From assembly GCA_027886925.1 (NCBI GenBank), contig JAPCJN010000120.1, positions 1 through 6,111 of the forward strand: DNA of 6,111 nucleotides, written 5' to 3'. The stretch comes from Nitrososphaerota archaeon (GTDB lineage: Archaea; Thermoproteota; Nitrososphaeria; Nitrososphaerales; UBA183). The notes beneath the pieces are model-generated. The model ran no database searches and had not been told where the DNA came from. It saw nothing but the letters and a program-made list of their open reading frames with translations. Positions 1 to 6,061 of the stretch are shown piece after piece; the first letter of the stretch is position 1; every line of letters starts with the position of its first letter. The position numbers were made by a program, and so were the translations under genes.

Positions 1-165
1 CTTCAGGAGTTCGGCGCAGCCCTCAAGGAGGGCCTGAAGAGCGACTCTCCGACGGTGGTCGAAGTGCCGGTCTCGCACGAGGAGGACGTCTTCCCGTTCA
101 TGCCTCCCGGAAAGGGAGTGAAGGACACGGTGTACGGGACCTCAAAGGAGATGGCCGTGTTTTGA
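1..165 (+). CDS. ilvB: Acetolactate synthase large (catalytic) subunit, C-terminal end only
   Basis: Only the last 54 codons are present; the gene begins upstream of the window. The frame reads from base 1 to a TGA at 163-165. The peptide contains PTVVEVPVSHEEDVFP followed by MPPGKG, which matches the usual end of the ThDP-dependent acetohydroxyacid synthase catalytic subunit, where a conserved EDVFPM-x-PPG segment lies close to the C-terminus. The enzyme condenses two pyruvates to 2-acetolactate, or pyruvate and 2-oxobutyrate to acetohydroxybutyrate, the first common step of Val, Leu and Ile synthesis. The ThDP and FAD sites lie outside the window. The next gene encodes the matching regulatory subunit and overlaps this one by 4 bases, which supports the call. 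Related ThDP enzymes share the fold, but the C-terminal motif together with ilvN makes ilvB by far the likeliest. Confidence 0.9.
   Translation, partial: LQEFGAALKEGLKSDSPTVVEVPVSHEEDVFPFMPPGKGVKDTVYGTSKEMAVF
145..150 (+). promoter_or_regulatory. Shine-Dalgarno-like site for ilvN
   Basis: AAGGAG lies inside the last codons of ilvB, 11 bases before the TTG at 162. The spacing is slightly long, but the site supports that TTG as the ilvN start. Because it lies within ilvB and the stop and start overlap, translational coupling is also likely. Confidence 0.45.
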
Positions 166-638
166 GAGTCGCCAAGGTCCTCTCCGCGCTGGTCGAGAAC
201 AAGCCGGGCGCGCTTTTCAGGGTCGTGCACGTCGTTAGGCTGATGCGCCTCAACATCGAGGGCATGACACTAGGCGTTACCAACGGTGGCGATGACTGCA
301 GGATCACCATCACACTCGACGGAGACGAGGCGGCGGTCGAGCACGTAGCTAGGCAGCTCGTGAAGGTGATCGACGTCCTCGAAGCGCACACGTACAGTCC
401 CGAGCAGGTGACCGCAAGGGAGCTCGCTCTCGTCAAGATCAACACCGACAAGATGTCTCTGTCCGACGTCCAGAAGATGAAGTCGTGCCGCATCGTCGAT
501 TCTTCGCCCCACTCTGTGGTCGTCGAGATCGTCGGCAGCGCACGCGAGATAGACGACTTCGTCGCCGGACTCACTACTTCTGTCTTGGACATCGCGAGGA
601 CCGGAGTCGCAGCTCTTCCAAAGGAAGTTCCGGCATGA
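162..638 (+). CDS. ilvN: Acetolactate synthase small (regulatory) subunit, ACT domain
   Basis: A 158-residue protein, close to the 163 of E. coli IlvH. It binds the IlvB catalytic subunit, activates it and usually confers valine feedback inhibition. The N-terminal ACT domain (about 3-75) has the pattern LSALVENKPGAL, then LNIEGMTLG. The C-terminal IlvN domain (about 80-158) contains ARELALVKI and ends with DIARTGVAAL. Asn13, Gly16 and Asn31 align with E. coli IlvH Asn11, Gly14 and Asn29, at the valine-binding ACT interface, so an effector site seems kept. The residue aligned with E. coli Ser17 is Phe19. The region RLMRLNIEGM departs from the common FSRRGYNIESL. The start is TTG, overlapping the ilvB stop (TTGA); starting there gives the family's normal N-terminus and no better start is near. 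It overlaps leuA by 4 bases. Confidence 0.95.
   Translation: MRVAKVLSALVENKPGALFRVVHVVRLMRLNIEGMTLGVTNGGDDCRITITLDGDEAAVEHVARQLVKVIDVLEAHTYSPEQVTARELALVKINTDKMSLSDVQKMKSCRIVDSSPHSVVVEIVGSAREIDDFVAGLTTSVLDIARTGVAALPKEVPA
621..625 (+). promoter_or_regulatory. Shine-Dalgarno site for leuA
   Basis: AAGGA lies 9 bases before the ATG at 635, within the end of ilvN. It decides the leuA start: the open frame continues upstream to about 485, but that extension has no family similarity and overlaps ilvN. Confidence 0.5.
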
Positions 639-2194
639 GCTCCAGGACGATCCGTGTCTTCGACACGACTCTTAGGGACGGCGAGCAGACACCGGGAGTC
701 TCGCTCACGCCGGTGGAGAAGCTGGAGATTGCGCAGGCGCTTGACGCGCTCGGCGTCGACGTGATAGAGGCCGGTTTCCCGATAACCTCCAAGGGAGAGC
801 AGGAGGGCGTACGGATGATCGCCAAAGCCGGGCTGCGCGCGGAGGTCTGCGGCCTAGCCAGGGCCGACAAGGCGGACATCGACACCGCAATTGGCTGCGG
901 GATCACCGGCATCCACGTCTTCCTCGCCTCGTCGGACATCCACCTGGAGCACAAGCTGCACATCACCAGGGAACAGATGCTCAAGCGGTCCGCGGACTCC
1001 GTGAAGTACGCGAAGAGCTTCGGGGTCAAGCTCGAGTTCTCGGCCGAGGACGCGACGAGGACCGACATCGAGTTCTTCAAGCAGGTGGTCAAGACGGTCT
1101 CCGACGCGGGCATAGACCGGTTCGACATCCCGGACACGGTCGGGATATCTACGCCTCAAAGAATCAGCGAATATGTCAAGGCTGCCCGGTCAGTCTCAGA
1201 CGTGATGATCAGCATGCACTGCCACAACGACTACGGGATGGCCGTCGCGAACAGCCTCGCAGGAATACTTGCAGGCGCCGACCAGGCGCACGTGACGATA
1301 AACGGGATCGGGGAGCGTTCCGGTAACTCCTCGCTGGAGGAGTTCGTCATGGGCTGCTACAACCTCTATGGCTGGCGCACCAAGATAGACTATTCGCGGC
1401 TGTACGAGACCTCAAGGAAGGTCGCGGCGCTGACAGGAGTCGTGATTCAGCCCAACAAGGCAATCGTTGGAGACAACGCCTTCGGGCACGAGTCGGGGAT
1501 ACACACGCACGGCATCCTTAGCAACCCGTCCACATACGAGCCCTTCGACCCGTCTATGGTCGGCCGTTCTCGGTGGCTGCAGGCAGGAAAGCACGCGGGT
1601 CGACACGGCGTGGCCGCACAGCTCAGGGGAATGGGGCTGAAGCCCAAGGAAGAGAGCCTGCGGCTGATTGTCGACAAGGTGAAGGAGACAGGAGACAAGG
1701 GCACGACGATTACCGATTCAGACCTTTACCAGATTGCGGTGCAGATAATGGGAGGAGGACGGGCAGAGGTCAATGAGCTGGTCCAGCTCGAAGGGTTGGA
1801 GGTCGTCACCGGCATCAAGAGGCTCCCGAGCGCGACGGTGAAGCTCCTCGTCCGCGGGCACGTCTACGAGGCGACCGAGGTCGGAGCGGGTGCCGTCGAC
1901 GCAGCCGTCAACGCTATACAGAAGATATTCAGCAACCTCGAGACGGTCAGGCTAAAGGACTACAGGCTGGAGGCGCTCACGGGCGACTCCAACGCCGTTG
2001 CGGACGTCACGGTCAAGGTCGAGGACGACGCCGGGAACTTCGCTTCGGGAAGAGGAATGAAGAGGGACATCGTGGTCGCCAGTGTGGAGGCGTTCGTCGC
2101 CGGCACCAATGCCCTGCTCGCCAAGAAGCTGGAGGCGGCTGGTTCTCAGCCGGCGCCCGCTGAAAAAGCTGCTGGCACGATAGAAGGGGTCTGA
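635..2194 (+). CDS. leuA: 2-Isopropylmalate synthase (LeuA/CimA family)
   Basis: A 519-residue protein that condenses acetyl-CoA with 2-oxoisovalerate to 2-isopropylmalate, the first committed step to leucine. The N-terminal TIM barrel (about 5-270) shows DTTLRDGEQTPGVSLTP with Arg14 and metal ligand Asp15, EAGFPITSKGE, SAEDATRTD, the metal-binding HCHNDYG (His195, His197) and NGIGERSGN (Asn231). The linker subdomains contain GIHTHG and GKHAGRHG. The C-terminal LeuA regulatory domain (about 388-495) has GAGAVDAAVNAI and usually mediates leucine inhibition. A low-complexity Ala-rich tail of about 19 residues ends the protein. The ATG start overlaps the ilvN stop (ATGA) and has an upstream AAGGA. 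(R)-citramalate synthase is the main alternative, because archaeal CimA is very similar in motifs and length. IPDTVG, as I recall it from LeuA, and the leuCDB neighbours favour LeuA. Homocitrate synthase is less likely. Confidence 0.9.
   Translation: MSSRTIRVFDTTLRDGEQTPGVSLTPVEKLEIAQALDALGVDVIEAGFPITSKGEQEGVRMIAKAGLRAEVCGLARADKADIDTAIGCGITGIHVFLASSDIHLEHKLHITREQMLKRSADSVKYAKSFGVKLEFSAEDATRTDIEFFKQVVKTVSDAGIDRFDIPDTVGISTPQRISEYVKAARSVSDVMISMHCHNDYGMAVANSLAGILAGADQAHVTINGIGERSGNSSLEEFVMGCYNLYGWRTKIDYSRLYETSRKVAALTGVVIQPNKAIVGDNAFGHESGIHTHGILSNPSTYEPFDPSMVGRSRWLQAGKHAGRHGVAAQLRGMGLKPKEESLRLIVDKVKETGDKGTTITDSDLYQIAVQIMGGGRAEVNELVQLEGLEVVTGIKRLPSATVKLLVRGHVYEATEVGAGAVDAAVNAIQKIFSNLETVRLKDYRLEALTGDSNAVADVTVKVEDDAGNFASGRGMKRDIVVASVEAFVAGTNALLAKKLEAAGSQPAPAEKAAGTIEGV
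2184..2189 (+). promoter_or_regulatory. Shine-Dalgarno site for leuC
   Basis: AAGGGG ends 6 bases before the ATG at 2196, inside the last codons of leuA. It fits a purine-rich SD and supports the leuC start one base after the leuA stop. Confidence 0.5.
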
Positions 2195-2195
2195 C

Positions 2196-3512
2196 ATGAG
2201 TTCAACTATTGCTGAGAAGATAATCTCTCGCGCCGCCGGCAGGAAAGTTCGTGCAGGGGAGCTGATCGAGGCGCTCCCGGTCGACAAGTTGTATTTCAAC
2301 GAAGTCATAGGTCCTCCTGCCATCTTGAACTTCCAGAAGGACTTCGGCGACGTCTTCCAGGCCGCCGGCAAGAGGATGAAGGTCTTCGACCCTATGAGGG
2401 TGGCGTTCATGCCAGACCACACGGTCCCGTCCTGTTCGATAATGGTGTCCAGCGGCATCAAGCTGATGGCGAACTTCGCCAAGGACCAGGGCATCACGAT
2501 GTACAAGGAGGGTGACGGGATAGAGCACACCATCGCGTCCGAGGAGGGTTTTGTCCTTCCCGGAGAGATTGCTGTAGCGACGGACTCTCACACGTGCACC
2601 CAGGGAGCGCTTGGGTCGCTCGCCTTCGGAATCGGGACGACCGAAGCCGAGAACTTGCTGGCCACGGGAGAGCTGTACTCATTCACCGTGCCCGAGACGA
2701 TCAGTTTCCAGGTCTCCGGCGCACTCGCGCACGGGGTCTACCCAAAGGACCTGGTCCTACATGTGCTGGGCCTGATGGGCGAGGGCGGCGCCTCAAAGCG
2801 TATAGCAGAGTATTCCGGCCCAACATTCGACAAGATGGAGATGGATGGCAGGTTCACGGTCTGCAACCTGTCGGTGGAGATGAGCGCAAGGACCGCCATA
2901 GTCAACCCTGACGCCACGACAATGTCGTATGTCGAGGCTGCCCTGCACGGAAGAGGAGCGACGATGACACCCGAGCAGACCGCGGCCATCGCGAGGAGCG
3001 ACCCCGACGCGACATACTCCCAGGTCGTAAAGGTCGACGCCACAACGGTCGAGCCGACGGTCTCCCTGCCTCACTCGCCGGCAAACGCAAAGCCCGTCAG
3101 CCAGGTATCGGACCCCATCAACGTCGTCGTCCTCGGGTCGTGCGCGAACGCCCGCAAGAGCGACCTGGTGGTAGCAGCCAAGATATTGAAGGGAAGAAAG
3201 GTCCACCCCGACACCAACCTGATAGTGATACCCGCGAGCAGGAAGGTGTACAACTGGGCGATGGACAACGGCGTGCTGAGGACCATCGCGGAGAGCGGCG
3301 CCAACATCGAATCATCTAACTGCGGACCGTGCTTTGGAAAGCACATGGGAATCCTCGCCCCCGGCGACAGGTGCCTCAGTACCAGCAACCGGAACTACAA
3401 GGGCAGGATGGGGTCTCCGGAGGCCTTCATCTATCTGGGTTCCCCTGCGACCGCAGCCGCCACAGCAGTCGAAGGAAGGATAGCCGACCCTCGCAAGTAC
3501 CTGGGCGAATGA
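2196..3512 (+). CDS. leuC: 3-Isopropylmalate dehydratase (isopropylmalate isomerase) large subunit
   Basis: A 438-residue aconitase-family protein that, with LeuD, interconverts 2- and 3-isopropylmalate through a 4Fe-4S cluster; archaeal LeuC is typically around 420 residues. Visible motifs are PDHTVP (Asp74, His75), GIEHTI (His111), TDSHTCTQGALG (Asp130, Ser131, His132), the first cluster cysteine Cys316 in GSCANAR, the CxxC pair Cys376 and Cys379 in NCGPCFGKH, and STSNRNYKGRMGS near the C-terminus. All three cluster cysteines and the catalytic Asp/His set are present, so the enzyme should be active. Three motif positions are unusual: Asn35 where I expect His or Gln, GSCANAR instead of GSCTN-x-R, and Asn before CGPC instead of Gly. 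Homoaconitase is the main alternative, but leuA, leuD and leuB beside it favour isopropylmalate. The ATG follows the leuA stop by 1 base and has a good SD. Confidence 0.93.
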   Translation: MSSTIAEKIISRAAGRKVRAGELIEALPVDKLYFNEVIGPPAILNFQKDFGDVFQAAGKRMKVFDPMRVAFMPDHTVPSCSIMVSSGIKLMANFAKDQGITMYKEGDGIEHTIASEEGFVLPGEIAVATDSHTCTQGALGSLAFGIGTTEAENLLATGELYSFTVPETISFQVSGALAHGVYPKDLVLHVLGLMGEGGASKRIAEYSGPTFDKMEMDGRFTVCNLSVEMSARTAIVNPDATTMSYVEAALHGRGATMTPEQTAAIARSDPDATYSQVVKVDATTVEPTVSLPHSPANAKPVSQVSDPINVVVLGSCANARKSDLVVAAKILKGRKVHPDTNLIVIPASRKVYNWAMDNGVLRTIAESGANIESSNCGPCFGKHMGILAPGDRCLSTSNRNYKGRMGSPEAFIYLGSPATAAATAVEGRIADPRKYLGE

Positions 3513-3513
3513 T

Positions 3514-4035
3514 TTGAAGCTCAGAGGAACGGTCTCCAAGAAGTACGGCGACGACATCAACACCGACTACATCATACCTGCGTACCTGCTTCAGGAGAGC
3601 TGGGACAAGCAGTTCTTCGCTGACCACGCTTTCGAGTACTACGACCCGTCTTTCAAGGCGGCCTGTAGAGAGAACAAAGAGAGCATCGTAGTCGCGGCGA
3701 ACAACTTCGGATGCGGCAGCTCCAGAGAACAGGCTGTCTACGCGGTGAAATACAACAACGTGGTAGCGGTCGTCGCGCAGTCGTTCCCTGACATCTTCTA
3801 TCGGAACTGTCTGAACAACGGACTCTTGCCCATCCAGGTGGCGGACACCAGCAAGGTCGAGCAGGGCGACGAGCTCCTAATCGACCTGGAATCGCGCAAG
3901 CTCACAGATGTGACTCGCGGGACTGAATATCAGATAACCGCCACGGACGATGCGATCAAGCAGATGAAGAAGGGTGGTTTCCTCGGCTACGTCAGAGAAC
4001 GGCTGAGGGAACGCCTAACAGCGACCGCGCAGTAG
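3514..4035 (+). CDS. leuD: 3-Isopropylmalate dehydratase small subunit
   Basis: A 173-residue swivelling-domain subunit of isopropylmalate isomerase, of the short archaeal type (about 160-170 residues; E. coli LeuD is about 200). Motifs are YGDDINTDYIIPA (residues 11-23), NNFGCGSSREQA around 63-74, including the Ser-Ser-Arg (69-71) that contacts substrate carboxylates in the family, and SFPDIFYRNCLNNGLLPI. The specificity loop after IIPA reads YLLQ (24-27). It lacks the Arg seen in the YLRT loop of archaeal homoaconitase, which supports isopropylmalate as substrate, but it is not the usual IPMI loop either. SREQ replaces the common SREH. The start is TTG, one base after the leuC stop; starting there gives the expected family N-terminus (K-L-R-G-x-V). 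No Shine-Dalgarno sequence is visible, so coupling to leuC is likely. Confidence 0.93.
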   Translation: MKLRGTVSKKYGDDINTDYIIPAYLLQESWDKQFFADHAFEYYDPSFKAACRENKESIVVAANNFGCGSSREQAVYAVKYNNVVAVVAQSFPDIFYRNCLNNGLLPIQVADTSKVEQGDELLIDLESRKLTDVTRGTEYQITATDDAIKQMKKGGFLGYVRERLRERLTATAQ

Positions 4036-4053
4036 CTTCCGACGGCGAACCCA

Positions 4054-5076
4054 TTGACGAACTACACTATCGCGCTGTTGGAGGGGGATGGGATAGGTCC
4101 CGAGATTTCGTCGGCCTCCGTCGAGGTGCTGAAGGCACTGAAGAACCGGTTCGGCATATCCTTCGACATCCGGAAGGTCCCCGCGGGAGACAGGTGCAAG
4201 GCCGAGGGTGGAGAGGCGCTTCCCGATTCATCGATATCGGCGATAAAGGACTCCGATGCGGGCTTCAAAGCTCCCGTCGGGGACACTGCCGCCGACGTGA
4301 TAGTGAGGCTGCGGCAGATGCTCAACCTGTACGCGAACATAAGACCGTCGAAGACGCTGCCGACGGTGCCCTCCCTCAAGCCTGAGATCGACTTTGTAAT
4401 CGTCCGCGAGAACACAGAGTGCCTCTACCGGGGGATGGAGTTCGAGTTCGACGGCGGGGTCGTAGCGCTCAGAACGATCACCAGAAAGGCTTCGGCTAGG
4501 ATAGCTGCGTACGCATTCGACCTCGCGGAGCAGAGAGAGTCAAAGAAGGTCGTAGCCGTGCACAAGTCTAACGTGCTGAGGAAGAGCGACGGACTATTCT
4601 CGCAGGTGTGCAGGGAGGTCGCTTCTCAGCATCCCGGGGTGTCGTTCAGTGAGATGCTGGTCGACGCAGCCGCGATGAACCTGATACGGATGCCAGAGAG
4701 CTTCGATGTAATCGTCACGACCAACATGTACGGCGACATCCTCTCGGACGAAGCTGCGCAGCTCGTTGGAGGGCTGGGGCTCGCGCCGTCAGCCAACATC
4801 GGGGAGAGCTTTGCCATATTCGAGCCGGTTCACGGGGCTGCTCCGGACATCGCAGGAAGAGGTCAGGCGAACCCCATCGCCATGATATTGACGAGCTGCA
4901 TGATGCTCGAATGGTTGTCGAAGACCCGCCGGGATGATTCGTGCGCGCGGGCGGCGGAAGCGGTCAGGAAGGCCGTCGACCGGACACTGGAGTCAGGGGT
5001 GAGGACGCCTGACCTCGGAGGCGCCAGCACCACGTCACAAGTCGGCGCCGCCGTGGCGAAGCTCGTCGCTTCATGA
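4054..5076 (+). CDS. leuB: 3-Isopropylmalate dehydrogenase
   Basis: A 340-residue beta-decarboxylating dehydrogenase that oxidises 3-isopropylmalate to 4-methyl-2-oxopentanoate and CO2. Features in order: GDGIGPE (11-17), the substrate-binding Arg87 and Arg97 in LRQMLNLYANIRP, RENTECLY with Arg118 and Tyr125, Lys171 in VHKSN, metal-binding Asp204, Asp228 and Asp232 (VDAAAMNL and YGDILSDE), and the cofactor loop EPVHGAAPDIAG, whose Asp265 is the residue linked with NAD+ rather than NADP+ use. Length matches the family. Homoisocitrate dehydrogenase and isocitrate dehydrogenase are relatives; Val84 stands where Thermus homoisocitrate dehydrogenase has the specificity residue Arg85, which favours isopropylmalate. 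The TTG start gives the normal N-terminus (TIALLEGDGIGPE); no other start fits. It follows leuD by 18 bases and has no visible SD. Confidence 0.94.
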   Translation: MTNYTIALLEGDGIGPEISSASVEVLKALKNRFGISFDIRKVPAGDRCKAEGGEALPDSSISAIKDSDAGFKAPVGDTAADVIVRLRQMLNLYANIRPSKTLPTVPSLKPEIDFVIVRENTECLYRGMEFEFDGGVVALRTITRKASARIAAYAFDLAEQRESKKVVAVHKSNVLRKSDGLFSQVCREVASQHPGVSFSEMLVDAAAMNLIRMPESFDVIVTTNMYGDILSDEAAQLVGGLGLAPSANIGESFAIFEPVHGAAPDIAGRGQANPIAMILTSCMMLEWLSKTRRDDSCARAAEAVRKAVDRTLESGVRTPDLGGASTTSQVGAAVAKLVAS

Positions 5077-5083
5077 GCGATGA

Positions 5084-5103
5084 GTAAATAGCCTTGAAAA
5101 AAT
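5084..5103 (+). promoter_or_regulatory. Possible weak archaeal TATA-type promoter for ilvE
   Basis: The 47-base gap between leuB and ilvE is the longest in the window. From 5081 to 5123 it is only about 35% G+C, while the flanking genes are clearly GC-rich. It contains GTAAATA at 5084-5090 and an A-run at 5097-5102. A TATA box at 5084-5090 would place transcription start near 5112, giving a leader of about 10 bases. The match is poor and I see no clear BRE, so this is inference from position and composition. Confidence 0.25.
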
Positions 5104-5112
5104 GGAGAATCG

Positions 5113-5118
5113 GGTGAT
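5113..5118 (+). promoter_or_regulatory. Shine-Dalgarno site for ilvE
   Basis: GGTGAT is a direct complement of the archaeal/bacterial 16S 3' end (ATCACC) and lies 5 bases before the ATG at 5124. It is the best ribosome-binding site in the window and fixes the ilvE start. An earlier ATG at 5102 is out of frame. Confidence 0.7.
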
Positions 5119-5123
5119 AACAA

Positions 5124-6038
5124 ATGGTGCCGACAAAGAGAATCTGGCTCGACGGTAAATTCGTCGCATGGGACGAGGCCAAGATTCACGTCCTCACGCA
5201 CGGACTTCACTATGGTTACGCGATATTCGAGGGGATAAGATGCAACGGGACGCCCGACGGACCTGCGATATTCCGACTGAAGGAGCACATCGACCGCATG
5301 TTCGAGGGAGCGAAGGTCTACAGGATGAAAATCCCCTACACCAGGGAGCAGCTCGTCACGGCCTGCATTGACCTGGTGAGAGAGAACGGCCTCAAAGACT
5401 GCTATGTGCGCCCCATCGTCTTCAGCGGCGCCGGGGAGATGGGCGTCAACCCCATGAAGAACCCGGTCATCGGCGCCGTAAGCTGCTGGGAGTGGGGCGC
5501 GTACCTCGGGGAGGAGGGGATGGAGAAGGGAATCAGGTGCACAGTTTCGAGCTGGGCCCGCATCGATTCACGCATCCTTCCACCGCACGCAAAATGCTCC
5601 GCGAACTACGCGAACTCGATACTCGCCAAGACCGACGCGCTGACCGCTGGCTTTGACGAAGCGATACTCCTGACCCTCGACGGTTACGTAGCAGAGGGGA
5701 CGGGCGAGAACATCTTCAGGGTAAAGAAAGGTGAGCTGTACACCCCAAGCATGGAGTCGGGGATACTGGAGGGAGTGACGCGCTCCTCCGTCATGCAGAT
5801 CGCCAGAGACAACGGGATGGTGGTCCATGAGAGGGATTTCACGAGGGAGGAGCTCTTCACCGCCGACGAGCTGTTCTTCAGCGGGACCGCGGCCAACGTG
5901 ACGCCGATACGAGAAGTGGACGGCAGAATCATCGGAGACGGCAGTCACCCCGTGACCAAGAAGATTCAGCAGCTCTATCTCGACGCAATCCACGGCAAGA
6001 TAGAGAAGTACAAACCCTGGCTTTCCTATGTTCGCTGA
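5124..6038 (+). CDS. ilvE: Branched-chain amino acid aminotransferase (class IV, PLP)
   Basis: A 304-residue fold-type IV PLP enzyme, very close in size to E. coli IlvE (309). It transfers an amino group between glutamate and the branched 2-oxo acids, the last step to Leu, Val and Ile. Motifs in order: THGLHYGYAIFEGIR (25-39), YVRPIVF (94-100), the MGVNP and CWEWGAYLG segments, SSWARI, then PPHAKCSANYANS with the PLP lysine Lys157, LDGYVAEGTGENIF (the EGTGEN phosphate-side motif), GILEGVTRSSVM, and FSGTAANVTPI (the GTAA phosphate-binding loop). The match extends to the C-terminus (GDGSHPVTKKIQQ). D-amino acid transaminase and aminodeoxychorismate lyase share the fold, but the FEGIR and WGAYLG signatures and the operon point to BCAT. 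The ATG has a strong GGTGAT SD. It lies 47 bases after leuB, so it may be partly independent. Confidence 0.95.
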   Translation: MVPTKRIWLDGKFVAWDEAKIHVLTHGLHYGYAIFEGIRCNGTPDGPAIFRLKEHIDRMFEGAKVYRMKIPYTREQLVTACIDLVRENGLKDCYVRPIVFSGAGEMGVNPMKNPVIGAVSCWEWGAYLGEEGMEKGIRCTVSSWARIDSRILPPHAKCSANYANSILAKTDALTAGFDEAILLTLDGYVAEGTGENIFRVKKGELYTPSMESGILEGVTRSSVMQIARDNGMVVHERDFTREELFTADELFFSGTAANVTPIREVDGRIIGDGSHPVTKKIQQLYLDAIHGKIEKYKPWLSYVR

Positions 6039-6047
6039 CCCCGCCTC

Positions 6048-6054
6048 GAGAGGG
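6048..6054 (+). promoter_or_regulatory. Shine-Dalgarno-like site for the gene at 6062
   Basis: GAGAGGG in the 23-base gap after ilvE lies 7 bases before the ATG at 6062. It is a moderate purine-rich match and supports that start. Confidence 0.4.
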
Positions 6055-6061
6055 TAGCACA

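Noticed and set aside
98..592. 164-codon minus-strand open frame opposite ilvN
   Set aside because: Low-complexity Ser/Thr-rich translation, entirely antisense to a clear ilvN; a shadow of GC-rich codon use.
485..634. 50-codon N-terminal extension of leuA in the same open frame
   Set aside because: The extra peptide is Arg-rich, has no resemblance to the family, and overlaps ilvN for its whole length. The ATG at 635 has an SD and gives the expected N-terminus.
574..1137. 187-codon minus-strand open frame opposite leuA
   Set aside because: Antisense to the highly conserved LeuA barrel; Ser/Ala-rich product with no recognisable motif and no upstream SD that I could identify.
1952..2533. 193-codon minus-strand open frame across the leuA/leuC junction
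   Set aside because: The longest antisense frame, but it covers two well-supported genes and its translation shows no domain.
5073..5090. Tiny open frames (4 and 3 codons) beginning at ATG 5073 and ATG 5080 at the leuB end, a possible leader peptide for ilvE
   Set aside because: They lack branched-chain codon runs and have no hairpin or T-tract after them, so there is no sign of attenuation.
6039..6061. Possible terminator between ilvE and the next gene
   Set aside because: No T-rich tract and no convincing hairpin in the 23-base gap; read-through is more likely.
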